DNA of 64,000 bases from Antedon mediterranea (GCF_964355755.1 NC_092677.1:14718601-14782600), one strand, 5' to 3'; shown: positions 35,622-49,139, numbered from the stretch's first letter. Made by a program: numbers and translations. Notes: generated by a model not told the origin, from the letters alone.

Positions 35622-35943
35622 GTAAGTAAATAAGGGCAATGCAACCATTTTAAGGCATAATCTCTCATTTGTGGAAAAGCCATAGGGATTCTTTACTAGT
35701 TTAATATTATATATTGGGAAAACCCCATATGGCCGTAGGAAAACCCCATATGGCTGTAGCCACCAGTATGGTTGGTAAGGTTTCAGCCTAACCACATTTT
35801 TACAGAGGCATTTGACAACCCAGTGACTTGAATAGTGATTGTTTCCTTTTCTTTCATCAACTGCTATATTTGATTTCTTGTGGCTACATTACTGATAATT
35901 GGCGAATGAGCAATCTATATTTTTATTTATTTTCTCTTCACAG
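35622..35943 (+). other. Short GT-AG intron inside the Ig1 domain
   Basis: The 322-bp intron starts GTAAGTAAATAAG and ends TTTTCTCTTCACAG. It splits the domain just before the core Trp, in phase 0. It contains two tandem copies of a 21-bp unit (see 35717..35758). Minus-strand open frames across this interval are reading-frame shadows. Confidence 0.9.
35717..35758. repeat. 21-bp tandem duplication in the intron
   Basis: There are two adjacent copies, 35717..35737 and 35738..35758, differing at one base (GGCCGTA versus GGCTGTA after GGAAAACCCCATAT). The local G+C is higher than in the rest of the intron. Confidence 0.9.
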
Positions 35944-36103
35944 TGGTACAAGGATGGGGAGCCCTATCAAGGTACCAATGTAGATGATGGTGATCTATTT
36001 TTTCTGAAGGTGACAAATAACCAGAATACAGGGGTGTATTACTGTGAGGCCACAAACTACCTTGGGTCTGCAAGAAGTAACAATGCCACATTAGACGTAG
36101 CAT
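35944..36103 (+). CDS. robo-like: Robo-like receptor, Ig1 domain, second half (internal exon)
   Basis: This is an internal exon of 160 nt between a TTTTCTCTTCACAG acceptor and a GTGAGT donor. It starts in phase 0 with the core Trp (WYKDGEPYQG), runs 53 codons, and ends with one base of the next codon (phase 1), so the two exons make a symmetric 1-1 Ig module. Landmarks are DLFFLKV (Phe and Leu of the human ROBO1 Slit-binding strand are both kept), NTGVYYC (tyrosine corner and F-strand Cys, codon at 36043), NYLG, and NNATLDVA with an N-A-T glycosylation sequon where human ROBO1 has N-A-S. The two Cys are 45 residues apart, against 58 in human ROBO1: about nine residues are missing before LFFL and about four before the tyrosine corner. 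The Asp usual in the D-x-G-x-Y-x-C corner is Asn. The expected Ig2 exon was not recognised downstream in the window. Confidence 0.87.
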
Positions 36104-39070
36104 GTGAGTTTGTTTTTCTATTCAATGAAACTGGCAAGAGGGGGTGGGAGGCTTAAGTCAGCCTAAATATCTACTATCAAGCCAAGTTTTCTATGTATGT
36201 TGGCTAGGACGTCCAGCTAATAAAGTAATGCCCAGCATTAGCCACCTCTCTACATAGTAGCAATACAAGAAATTTAACTTTTCATAGCTACTGTACATCT
36301 ACCAATTTCATCACATTCATAAAATCATGTTCACTATTTTATCATATATGAGATGTAATACATTTATGACAGCTTCCAGAATCGATGAGGAAGGGGCCAA
36401 TGAACTAGTGTGGTAATTAATTTTATCTCCCTTACCAAATTGAGTACAGCTGTATGTTTAACTAATTTAGTCGCTGTAGATTCGTAGGCTCCAAACAATT
36501 CATCCTGCACGTTTGCCTTTAGAGAAATACAAACATAGTATGATTTATGATATGAACAGGTGAATATTCAGTGGTCTATGATGACTAATGACCTTTAACC
36601 TTAGAGTGTAGCGCCTGCATATGTACACTTTCTAATGTACCTCCTGCTAAAATCAATTGCAAGCTTTTTGATTGAGTTTCGCAATCTTTAAAATGCCGAC
36701 ATTACAGACATAAATCCCCATCCTACTGTTCACCTGGAGTGATAGATTACTTCCATTGCCTGATGGTGAGCTTTCAACTGTGAATCAACATTTTATATAA
36801 AAAGAAAGATAGTATTTCGTTGAAACGATCAGCTGATGTTTCCAGATATAGACAATTAATTAGATTCTTCCTGATTAGCTAGCAGAGGGAGAAATATCAT
36901 TGCATTCATCACATGCATAAAATATTACAAGGAGGAATGCCATTAGCCCAACTAGCCGAAGTGTAAATCATTTATTATTTTATTTCAGTTGTCTTTAATA
37001 AAATAAATGCAAGACTCCGTCATTCTTTAAATGGCCTACTCAACGTCGTCTTGCTGCTTTCATCGCATCAGTTATTTTTTTTATTGTAAATTGGCTACTT
37101 TTTCATTATCGATAAACTTTGTAACGAAAATTGATATGCATCTTAAATCATTCATTTAATATCACTGAAGTCAAGCAAAAGGAAATATATAGTATACCAT
37201 ATAAATGTATAGTGTAGTGTTTGTGCCATAACATTTTTGATCTTAAAATTATTTTTATTTGCATAAAACACAAATAGAGTATACTTTATGTTTGTTTGTT
37301 TTGTAAAAGATTAGCAAGCGGTTGAAATTGCAGACAATAAGATACAGGCTTCAAATTCAAAAGTTCAGCATTTCATTTTACAATTTTCATGCCCTGCTCT
37401 GCCCTTTCCCTTTCTCTTCTCTCTATTCATAATTCTGGATCCACCACTGTACCTTTAACCCAATCTATACAGTGTATTGTGGGTATTTTTCATCAGAAGT
37501 GTGATATTTTTAGAAACTGTTTTATTAATATGCATTTAATATAAATAATATATAATCTGTATAACCTTGAATCATTCCATTTTATTACGATGAATTTTAT
37601 TTGCAGTTTAATATGATGCGTAAATATAACATAATCGTATTAACTGCAAACTCGACTACACTTTAATCTTTTCTTGTCACATATATTGTGGTTTTATATT
37701 AAAATTTCTGTTATATGTGCAAGTACCCTTTTATGACATTCTCCACAGTCACATACACCAGGGAGATGTTTACATCCCTGCATACACATTCAGTTTTTCT
37801 TTACCACAAGCTTATCATCCTGCTGGATCCAAATTACTTTTGATATTTACTTGTTGTCCCTCATATTATTTAGTACAATGTTGATATTTAACAAGAAGGT
37901 TTTTGAATTCTTAAAATAAATGTTAAGAAAAAGTACAATACATAAAATAATATAAAAAACACCTATTTTTGTTGACTAATATCATTGGAAGTGGAAAAGA
38001 TTAATGTAAAAAAAAATAATCATCATTGTCATTATTTTTCAAGGAGTAAATCTTTAAATGTTCAATATTATATAAATGTATCCTTTTACAGGTTGAATAT
38101 AATCTCACATTAAAAGAAAACAATATCATATTTCATGAATCAGTTTTACATTCTACCTGTCCATTGAAGATGCATTTATATACATTACACTAGTAATGAT
38201 GAATTTTAAATTCAACAGCTATATACTGAATAGTGATACTGCCATATACATTATTATCACCTTCTCATTTGCTATGTGGAAAGAATCGTATAAATTTCCA
38301 AAACATTTTTAAAAATCATCTGACGCCAAGCGATATGGAATTCTGTCTGGTATTTTTGTATAAATAAAAAGTATGTTTAATGATGGCAGGCTTGCTTATC
38401 AAACAGAAGTCTGCAATAACAGAGATTGTAGCAGTTAGAATTATTGCATGTTGACTTAACATTAGTAAATCCACAAATTATAACAATCCCTGACCGCCTC
38501 TAATGTTAAACTATTGTCCTTAATTTGACTGCTACACAAAAACAAACAAAAAAATTGTCAGTTTTTGTTTATGAGATCCATTACCAAGTTATTTGTTTTG
38601 CGTTGTAATTATATTTCTAGACAATTTTTATTTTCAAGGGAACTTTAAGTTCTTGAATTAAACACGAATTCCTAGGGTTGTCGTAAAAAGCGCAAAATTT
38701 TATTACTTAGCAGAAATGGAAGCTTTATCTTTAAATCCTTGTAAGATTGCAACAGAATATTGTTTATATTCTCTGGCAACTTCAACTAATTGTGTGAACA
38801 AAGAATATAAAACGACATTTCTGCACAGTTGTTCATCGGTAAAAGCATTCCATGCAATGGGGAAAAGCATACACGTAAAATAATAAATTTGGTTTTGATG
38901 CAATGATAACAGCATCTTCAATCTAAAGCGAAAATAAAATAAAAATTGTACGTTTAGTTTTATGTGATGATTTGAAATTGTGTTAAATAAAGAAAGAAGT
39001 ATTACCATTCGCACCAATGTCTAAAGGGAAACACCCTCTAAAATTGTAAAATTCTTCTTTCTTCAGTGAA

Positions 39071-39118
39071 TAAGAGAAATTCTTCTGGAATTAAGAAAAA
39101 TTCTTCTGGAATTAAGAA
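39071..39118. repeat. 21-bp tandem repeat, two and a half copies
   Basis: Copies TAAGAGAAATTCTTCTGGAA-T (39071..39091) and TAAGAAAAATTCTTCTGGAA-T (39092..39112) are followed by a partial third. Confidence 0.9.
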
Positions 39119-42100
39119 ATATAGATTAACATAGGCTACACGGGGGCTGGGGGTTAACATTAAGAGAAGGATTTCAAAATACGGTAGTAGTGGGCGTAAA
39201 ATTGTAGGAATTGTGCTGCTTGGTTGTTGACTAGTGACTGTACCAAGCCACACAACTCAGGATAAAATTCAGTACAGTTTAAGTGCAGTATCTCGTCAAA
39301 ATATTTAATAGTAAATATTTTTAATATCATTTATATTCAGCAGAAACTATTATTAATGACAGATATTTGACTTTAGATATTCAATGAATAATTTAGAAAA
39401 CAACTTTTTTTAATCTCTACAAAATTTTATTCATTTAAATGCATTGCATTTCAATTCAAATGATTTATTGAAATAAAAATTAATTTTATAACATTTGGTT
39501 GCAAATTTGGTTAGCTAGAATCTATTAGTATTAATTCATACAATAATAGTGTGTTCCTTAGAGTGGGTAGTTTTTATTCGTTTAAAATTGAAAAGAAAAT
39601 TGCTTGTTATTCTATTATAATATAATATAAATTCTTATTCCATTATTAAATTATTCAATAATTGTTAAAAATTTAATAATAAATGTTTTGGTCATTAATG
39701 CCATTCGAATGAATCCCCCTTTTCCCCACAAACTAGAAACCAGCAGCGAAAGTGATAGTATAGGCCTAAACTACTACGTCGTGAGGTGGTTACCCGAATG
39801 ATCGTAAAATCAAAACGGTACTGGGTATGACCAACTAGCGTTCTTGTCACCAACTAGCCATCCATTCATAGAAGTACTAGCTGCTCATGATAAGTTTTTC
39901 TCATAAAGAACCTTGTATATCCTGGTTACAGGCCTAAATTATCACATGCAGGTTTATAAACTCATCTCAGACCCACTGCAATCCTTGGCCTTGACTGACA
40001 GGTTGCAGATTATAGCCAGGTTGTCAGTTTAATCTCAAAATTCCATCTAATCTGCACCCTTTCTATTTATTGGCAAACATTTCATATAGTTCAGTGATTT
40101 ACTGTAAACTTGAATTCCTAGATCTTTAACATAAGTCACTTTTGTGGTTGACCTCTTGTAAATGATACACAGTAGTCTGGACTAAACCAATAGGTCACAT
40201 TGGCATCTCACCAGCTCACCCAAACTTCATTTGCTTATTTTATTCCTCACTGTGAATATGTTGATCTTGGGCTGTAGTGTATAGTAGGTGTAGTAGAAAA
40301 ACTAGACCTTGGATTAGACCTTGAATTGATAGAACCAAGTTTATCACATTGGTGTTGACATTAATGTCAGCATATAAATCAAATCAAAAGAGTTGCTTGA
40401 TAAATTTATGACTATTGAATCATCTAAACAATTAAGAAAATGCCAAATATTATCAATACAATCTTGAAATATTTTGGGGAATGACAATACATATAACATA
40501 TTCAGACTGTAGAATTACATTGCAACACAAATGCAAGGATATTATAATATTATTCAGTATGCATGTTCTAACTTCTATTTAGCCTACAGTAGTACAGTTA
40601 ACAGGTAAAATGAGATTTAGCCTTTCCACTGAAAAAAAAAGCTTTCAACCACATCAGTACTCTGCACTCAAAATACTTATTCAAAGTGAAAGATGTTAAA
40701 AGATAAACAGTACTAACTTTCAGTAATTTTTGAAGAAAATGTCATGCCTAATTCAGTAGTGCTTTGAGATTAGAAAATTTATCGTACCCAGAACTATAGC
40801 TAATGGCAGTTGGTAAAAGTCTTCATTGAAGATTATTACATGTGCTGGTCTATCTGTCTTTGACAAACATGATTTATTGAAGTAAAGTCTTCATCCTTAC
40901 ATCTGGAGATTTCCTAATAATGAATCTATAAATTAGAAACGATACAGTATGTTTCATTCTTTTGTCAAACATTAGCATAACATAACAAGAAATAAGGATA
41001 ATATTTAATAATGTTTAGAAAGTTTCAGCATAAGGAGAATGTTGATATCATAAATATGTTCCTACTAAATTGTTCAATTGTCACATTTTGGTTACGTTTA
41101 TGTTTAATTACAAGGTTGTAGGGGTTGATAATGTCCATATTTTAAGAAAAATCTTTTTATAATTACATATTTAATTGTCTTATTAAACTCTAAACCCAGT
41201 TCTTATGCTTTGGCCCTTGATAATTACCAGAAATTTACATAAATTCATTTTGTAAAATGTTTTTCAATTGGTTTATTTAAAAACAAATCTATAAGCTTTG
41301 TAGGATTTTTGTGTGATAACACGATTTGAACTACTTCTTTCATAATTTAGCACGATGCCAACTACTTCAGTTTTTTTGTAAATAAATACTGTTAATGAAT
41401 TCATTAGTTATTAATTCATGGAACTTTCACAACTCATTGTTTATACAGTATATGAGTCCCGAGAGAATTGATAGTTAAATGTTGTTATTTTGGTCAACCC
41501 CCATAGAGATAATTTCCAAGCTTATTCATGTCAACAGTATTTTTAGGGATTACCACTAGCACGCAATAAAGTAGAATTGCAATTACTTTGAAAACAAACT
41601 AAATTTATATTTAAAGATGTAATTATATTCAGATTTAGATTTTTATTATCAATATAGATAGATTTAATTTGCTGAAATTGTTTTGAAAAACAGCGTAACA
41701 AAAATTAGATCTACAGTTAAATATGGTAAAAACTATACTACAGTTGAGTAGTTCAAAGATTTTTATAAGAATATCGTGATATATTGCTATTTCTTGGAAG
41801 ATATTCAATGTTTTTTAAACATGTTTATAACATTGATTGAAATGGGTTTTTTTTATGCAAAGCAGTAGATTCTGAATATTTTATTTTTACAATTCATCAA
41901 AACATTCTTAGTTTCGTTTGAACTTTAAATTCTGGATTTTGCCAAAGTCTATTTGAAATTATTTCATTGTTTTGTTCAAGGAATGATACAAATGATGCCA
42001 TCGATCTTCAGAAATGCGACAAATTCATAATTGTAATGGCACATGCATTATTCCCTGTCAAGGTTCATTTAAGTTAGCATCCCACTTTGTCATGCTATCA

Positions 42101-42984
42101 AAGTATAATTAGACCTATATACAGAGTGTATGCCTGTAACCGTTAAATTTATTAGATTAATATGAGGCAATCTTATGTTCCTTTTTGACAAGTGCATAAG
42201 AGTGAACAGTGAGTGCATGTGCATATAGCCTCTAATTGGTTACAAAGATTTATGTTTGCATATTCACATAACAACAAATGCAATACTAATGGTGGTGTGG
42301 TACTGCATAACTAGCATTTTCCACATACAGAATGGCTAAAGAGGATTATGTTTATGAAGGATGAAATGAGAAAAGAATTATGTGATAGTAAAACGCACAA
42401 TTATTAAAACAGTTGCTGCTATATGAATAATGTTTTCATTTACTACTTTATTTCAGAAATTGAGAAATAAAACATGAGTAATTTTTTAGTGCATTTTAAA
42501 TTAATTCCTAAAAATACACAAAGATCCAAAAACGTCATGCTATAAAATGAAGATTATGTGTATGTAACATTCAAAACATTTATACAAATCTACTTGACAT
42601 TTACAATGCAAGCAATAGTTTGCCAGTTAAAATGACTATGAATAGTGAAATGCATATCTCTGTCCAATTTGCATCATATAGGCCGGATTGAATGTTCCTT
42701 GTTGTATAGTCAACTTGTTTAAAAACTTGCATACAAGTGAAATTGTGTTTTCTTTCTTAACCATAAAAATGCATGATAGATAAACAAGAACCAAACAGTG
42801 TTGATTTTGGAAGCTATAATACTTTAATTAATTTATTAAACACTGAAAATGGTTATAGATCCAAAGTATATAAAACCATTTTACAGCATTTAGTCAGCAG
42901 TTCCTTAAATTCCAGGCAAGTCTCGGTCTCCCATATTACTAATTGCTCAAATCGTTCCAACAGCAATTCTAATCAAGTTTAGCT

Positions 42985-43095
42985 TTGCTACCGTATCGAG
43001 TTAACCTTCCTCAGGCGACAGTCTTCGCTACCAAGTTCAACAAATTGACCAGGTGGATGTGCTTGAAAAACAAGCCACTGCGCCACCAACACTAA
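42985..43095 (-). mobile_element. Possible tRNA-derived SINE fragment
   Basis: On the minus strand, GGTGGCGCAGTGGCTTG contains a perfect box A (TGGCGCAGTGG, complement of 43076..43086). Next come a CTTG...CAAG stem like an anticodon arm and a weak box B (GGTCAATTTGT). The downstream GCGAAGACTGTCGCCTGAGG is the kind of body sequence seen in invertebrate repeats. The T-arm and acceptor stem are degraded, and no second copy was found in the window. Confidence 0.35.
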
Positions 43096-44170
43096 ATTGA
43101 CGTAAAATCACCTCACTAATTTCATTGTTACCTTGAGGTAATTTTTGTTACAGTAATTTCAAACTTTGGACAGTATTACTTAGTTTTGTGTCATGACAAG
43201 TTTTTTTTCAACCAAAATGTATTTTCTTTCTGATTGATACATCAGTTAGTAGTAAGCCTTACCTCAATATTGAATTTGTAATATCTTTTAGACCAAAGTT
43301 ATCTATTTTAAAACTATAGAACCAATTGTGTGTCTTCTTTTTTTGGATGTCTATATGGTGTCATGTCGCAAAGCAGGGTTTTTACCGTATTCTTACTTAT
43401 TTTATTAAGATTAAGATTTTACATCTCTCTGTTTTATGTTTGACCTCCCTTTTTTCTGACTACGATTTTAAAAACCTTGTCTGAATACAATAGTATAAAT
43501 AAAACTCAAGTAGATTTGCTAATACTAGTATCTTTTATTTATTAAGAAACTTATCTAAATTTAGTAAATATTAGAAGTAAGCAGAATAACGTATGCATCA
43601 AGGTGTCCGGGCATGACAGTTCTTCAGAAATATGCGTTTTTAAATGGTGTTAAGATATCCATTTTGGTGAATATTAATCAGGCTTGAATGTTACCCCTTG
43701 AGGGGCATTGGGGCCAAAAGGATTTATGATCGTCCTTGGTCTACTTGGTTGGAATAGTTGATGTTTGCAATTGAATATATTATATTAAAGTTTCTCTCAA
43801 TCTCAATACACATATCAATAAATATATTCTATCTATTTGTCTACTGCTCTGACTTTTGGATTCATAATCAATTCAAATAGTAAGATAAAGAGACCATGAT
43901 GTTTGATGCTCACTTTTTGGAAGTACTGTAGATGATTTTTAATAACTCATTTCTCTACGTTGTGTTTTTTAGTGATGTAATTTTCAAAAATGATGTAACA
44001 TACACTGTTTAAGAGATGTAGCTTGCTCCATATTTGTATGTTATGACATAACGTTCTGGAGACATGACACTCTTTCTAGTTGCCTAACCTTGAAGACGAT
44101 ATTAAAGTTAGATAGATTTACTGTACAGCATTATTATTGACAGTCCCACTGTTGCTATTTCAATATCACA

Positions 44171-44213
44171 TTACTATATGATATGTGCAGTAATACTGTA
44201 CATATCATAGTAA
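44171..44213. repeat. 43-bp near-perfect palindrome
   Basis: The left arm TTACTATATGATATGTGCAG-TA and right arm TACTGTACATATCATAGTAA pair with one mismatch and a 2-nt bulge around a single central A. Such a sequence could extrude a cruciform or be a relic of two terminal inverted repeats. Confidence 0.9.
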
Positions 44214-44694
44214 AATCAACATTGAAGAAGAGGCTATCCAACAATATTAGCATTATTAGGTCAACCGGATAGAATTTCGTTAAGTCTAAAATAAGATCTT
44301 CAGGAAAACTCCATGCATTATTTTCCGGTCATGTGTCCATCGTCTTAATTCCTAATTCCTGCTGTGATTTTACATGAATACCTATACAGTATTATTTTCA
44401 TTAGCTGTTGTTAGTAGATTCTTACTAACCTGTGCATACTATTGGAATTTTACTGTATTAAATATAAAAAATAATCTGCAACAATATATAAAAAGTGGTC
44501 AATTATAACTGTAAACAAGAGCTTTTAAAAAATGTTGAATTGAAGTGCTTGTTACGAAAATGCAACCATATTTAAATACATTTTCAATTCTAATAAACTA
44601 TATATTTGGAGAAAAAGAAATCGTAAGTGTGCAGCCACTTAATTTGTAAAGTATGTAAAGCTAACATGGTTTATAGCGCTAATTGTTTCTTCAG

Positions 44695-44820
44695 TTGCGA
44701 AAGATACTTCTGTTTATTATCCTTTGTGGAATTCAACGCTTGGGGCTAAGAGAACTGAAGATAGATCCAATTTAGATGAAGTAGAGATATCAGAATGTGT
44801 TACAATTGAAACCTTGCAAG
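44695..44820 (+). CDS. Unidentified exon-like segment, phase 1-1
   Basis: The segment has a branch-site-like GCTAAC, then GCTAATTGTTTCTTCAG, then 126 nt, then CAAG followed by GTATGC. The frame beginning after two bases is open for 41 codons: it starts AKDTSVYYPLWNSTLGAKR, continues through a charged stretch, and ends SECVTIETLQ. The other two frames contain stops. Like the Ig1 pair it is symmetric phase 1-1, so it could be spliced after 36103 without breaking the frame, and it contains an N-S-T sequon. It does not resemble Robo Ig2, and a 42-residue insert between Ig1 and Ig2 would be odd. It may be a cassette exon, an exon of another gene, or a chance pseudo-exon. I do not recognise its product. 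Confidence 0.3.
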
Positions 44821-47800
44821 GTATGCTGGGTCCTTTTAAATATTGGGATTAAAAAAATCATTTCTGGCCAATCATCAATGCGATGCAATATTGAGGAATC
44901 ACACTAATATGAAAAAAGATGATATTTGTATAAACTGTCTAATTTACCTGGATAAACTGAAAATAGCCCATGCTCTCCTGATGGAGAGGAACGTTACAGA
45001 AAGATGGACTATTCTGCCATCTCTGTGTTTATAATACATTTTACGAGCTGTTTTTTTTTTCACCATAATACATACATAATTGATTAATTTTGTTTGAAAC
45101 CCTTTTCACACCTTTAAGTCATGTCTTGTATATTGTGATTTTTCTCATGAGAATTTCCACCCACCATCGTGTTTCTATGGTGAGACTCTACTGCTGTAGT
45201 ATGCATAATTTCCATTCGAATGTGTCAACAGCGTTTATACAGAAAATACAAAGGTGAGAAATGTTCGCGCCATACATTGAGATTCAAAGAACATAACATA
45301 CTTTGTAGAAAGTAGACATTTAAATTAATTAATTTAAAGCAAAATGCTCTAGGCATGCTGTTTGGACAATTTGAATTTAGTTGTATCTGTTTTAATAATT
45401 CTATTTCGGTTATTGGTATTCTTGATAAATTTTTAAAGATTTCATTTGAATAATAACTGCGGGCAATTGTTCAGAATGTTTAAGTATGAACTTAAAGTAC
45501 GCCTCATGATCAACCGAGTTCTGTTATTGAACATTGCGTGGTAATGGTACCTACAATTAAGTAAAGAAAGGTGTACTAATAGTTTATGCTACCTTTGATT
45601 ATGTTAAGTTTCATACACATTAGAAATTAGTTATCTGCTATGAATAGTACAATCACTTTCATAGAAAAAAGTTAAATAATTGTGTTTTCACTTATAAAAA
45701 GACAAAATAAATGGTTAAATTGAACCAGAAACCCATTGATATAGTTTTTTCAGGTTTTTTTTTCCAATCCAATTTTTTTTCAAAGTGAGTATATGTGACA
45801 TTAAAATGGCATATTCAACAAAACATTTTTTTCCCCAAAATTTTCCATGTGAAGTTTTATGAGTGTATCTTCTATTTTTAATTGTTAGAATCTTTTCTTA
45901 GTTTAACTTTAATAGGGAGCATTTTATCATGATCCAAAGTCATGTCTTCCAAACTTTTTTATGCAAACTTTGGTAGGACAATCTTTAACTTATAGATTGT
46001 TTTGTTGTTAAAAATAGAGCTACTTCTAAATATATCTTAAAAACAAGACATGTTTATTTACGTCTATTTCTTTGCAAATTTGTACATGCATATCATCATT
46101 ACTTTTAGAATCTTTTTAAAGTATATAGTTTAACTTGAATAGTCTAAAAACAGACTTCTTCCAACTTCAAATATAATTCATTTTCATCACTTGTAAAATA
46201 GATTTGTTATAAATGTGAACTAACCTACATAGTGTGCTCTTTATGTCATACTTTTTCCATCAAGTTTGCAGTATATGATCAAAATGTCATTCTTATGGGA
46301 CATATTAATATAAAATTGGTCATATCTGATCACATTTGAGCATTCTCAGAAAACGAAAATGAGTTTACTTGAACTAATATAATTAATCTGTTTGATGGAA
46401 TTTAGAAGCATGTCCTAATTTGGTTCTTGATTATATTTCTTTACATTAATCTATATATTCCTACATTCCATTGAGTAAATTTCCTTCTTTCAAAAACAGA
46501 AAAATGCAAAAAATGATATTAAAGTGAGAGATGAATTATAAATCAACAACTGTACACATTCAAATGTCTAATCATTTTTTACTGTACTCCTAGGGAGACG
46601 TCCTTTTTATATTACAGATTTTTTTTCCCATTAACAAACACTTTATTGTTTAATACTATTGTGCCAAAACTTTCTACATTCCATCTTGCTTTAATCATTT
46701 TTTTTGCAAGTAAATATTTGTATCTAATAATAGATTACCTAGAAGCCATATATCATCCTGTTTTTTATATATAAATATTTTTATTATTCAGCCGTAACAT
46801 AGCTAAACAATAGCTTTGGGCACCTTTCACATATTTATTTGATGGAATAAATGGCCCATGTTAGTATGGCACAAGGGATCATTTAATAACACTATTGTAA
46901 TCAGTTCTTAGCATTTTTAGTTGCCTTAGGTACTTAGACAGTATCTAGGCTAAGGATATAGTCATACTGTCTTTATGAATGAATCTATATTAAAGCTTTT
47001 TTTTTTAATAACCTGAGGTGTCAATTTTTATACATGGTATTCACTGTGGACAAGATAATCATGTAATGCTATTTTAGGCTAATCCAAGGCATATAAAGTA
47101 GAATTAATCAATCATAATTGTGTTGAAAATTTTCCTTAACCATATTATCATTTATGTCATAAATCATTGATTAAAATTACTCTATAGTTTAAGATTAAGT
47201 TTAAACATAATAAATTACATTTTCCTTTTCTTGTCCAAATGGTAAATAAGTTAGCCATTAATTTTATAAATTCAATCCCCTGTTACAGCACCCAAAAATG
47301 TAAATGATACATTTTCTACATCATATCAGCCTTGCAGTCAAATGGAGTTGATGAAATACATGGAAAATACACACACATACATCAAATGTATTGTCTTTTT
47401 GGCAGGTTTGGCTTTCTATAGAATACTGTATATTACATCATATGATAACCATATTCTTCAATCACTTGTCAAACTGCTAGATCTCTCCACCTGTATATCT
47501 AACATGTCACCAATTTGCCATCTGATAATGTTTCTAAAATTCCTTATCAAGTAAATTTCTTCCTGCTAATTATTGAGTAGGTCGATGTTCTAGAAAGTCT
47601 AACACAAATCAGTTGTAATTAGTTGTTTAGTTTTACATGATATCTTAATCAGAGACTGTACTAGTGTCTTTCATAAATTGAAGTTTTAGTTTCAGATTCA
47701 AAATTCATTTAAGTTTAAGTATTCTTATGGTGACTATAGTATTAGTAAAAATATTGGTAGGCCTACTGGTATGTAGAATTCAATTAACTAACAGTGTAAT

Positions 47801-48388
47801 GATACTCTTGTACAATCTAGCACAACTACACATACAGTACACACAAGAATTCAGCGTTTGACAGTTGCTGTCATAGTTATAAATAGAAACATGTTTATCC
47901 ATTGTATTGAGAATGAGACAATAAATTGAACCTTAGAAATCAAACACACTTCTTTAAATTAGAATTAAATTTACAAATGCATCGGTAGAAAATAATGTTA
48001 TAAATCTGGCGCCTAATTCATCTAAGTAACGCATCAAATTCAAATTGTCAAATGTCCTTTCACAGTAACAGGATTCTTGACATATTTATATTTTGACACA
48101 GAATTTGTCTGGGTTTCCATTCTTTTTATTTTCTCTCTATGTTTTCATTGTAATTATTATGATGTTCAATTTCGTAGGAATACTTGCTATCATCTACTGC
48201 ATAAAACATACTGTACATTGATGATATATTTATATGTGACTTTGTAAAAAGTTCACTAAACTGTTAGATTCTAATTATGTTTTATTTCATTAAAATACTG
48301 TTTTAATGATAATAAATACTTGACATTTAAACATAAACACTTTTTAATCATCTTTTTTATAATTAAGTAAAAGTATACAAACCATTTT

Positions 48389-48441
48389 GCCAACTTTATG
48401 AATGCCAACTTTATGAATGCCAACTTTATGAATGCCAATTT
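48389..48441. repeat. 15-bp tandem repeat, three and a half copies
   Basis: GCCAACTTTATGAAT starts at 48389, 48404 and 48419, and a partial copy follows. On the minus strand it creates a KLAFI repeat in a spurious frame. Confidence 0.95.
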
Positions 48442-49139
48442 AAAGCAATAATAATCATATAGGTACAAAAAATGAGTACAGTATGATTTGAGCCACACCT
48501 CTATTTGATGAAAACTAAAAATTATCTGCATTTTAGATATGACTATTGTTTTAAGAGAATTTTTTATAAACTGAAATTTGATCACGATATTTAGGCCAAC
48601 AGCTGGTTGACTTTTATGTTTGTATGGATTCACCATTCACATTTATGTCTCATTAGTCATTGAGTATGTGAAACTTATTTTTAAATGGCCTGTCAATTTT
48701 AAAAAAATGGTTTTCGAGAATATTATTTTCACACATTTCACGTTTAACTATACCAAGACCAGTAATATTCCTTCACAGAACATTACTGCACAAATCATGC
48801 AATCCACTATCAACATCTCTATAATTTGTTAATTATCACTTAATATACAAAAGTTTAGCTCATCATCATTTTCAGGTCTTATCATCATATCTGTGTTGTG
48901 ATTTCTCATTGTTTGTCATTGGTATTGTTAAGACATAGACATTTCATCAATTTGTTAGAGTAAACGTTTTTGTTTGAAGCTCATAATTTTAGCTAATTTG
49001 TTACCATAACGTATAAACAAACCGTCTACAATACTTCAAAACATTTTGATTCTAGCAACAACACAAATGAAGATCCTCAACCAATATTAATTAGTATTAA
49101 GAGAGGTTTACGACAACACAATTAATTTCATTATCTTAT

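Larger units (their letters stand above)
36104..44694 (+). other. Gene-poor stretch downstream of Ig1 (probable large intron)
   Basis: I saw no Ig2-like exon. The stretch holds a G+C-richer patch near 36.6-36.9 kb, a 21-bp tandem repeat at 39071..39112, a small G+C-richer region near 39.7-40.0 kb, a possible minus-strand SINE at 42985..43095, a CCCC-TTGA-GGGG inverted repeat near 43.7 kb and a long palindrome at 44171..44213. The remaining sequence is AT-rich with no recognisable feature. Confidence 0.4.

Noticed and set aside
35899-36156. Single 85-codon ORF starting at an ATG before the second Ig exon
   Set aside because: The ATG and first residues lie in the intron and the end lies beyond the GTGAGT donor; only 35944..36103 is coding.
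36719-36764. Short exon candidate ending CTGATG-GTGAGC
   Set aside because: Its open frame is not phase-compatible with the Ig1 donor and the piece is very short.
48271-48636. 121-codon minus-strand frame with KLAFI repeats
   Set aside because: The peptide repeat is simply the translated 15-bp tandem repeat; the rest is AT-driven.
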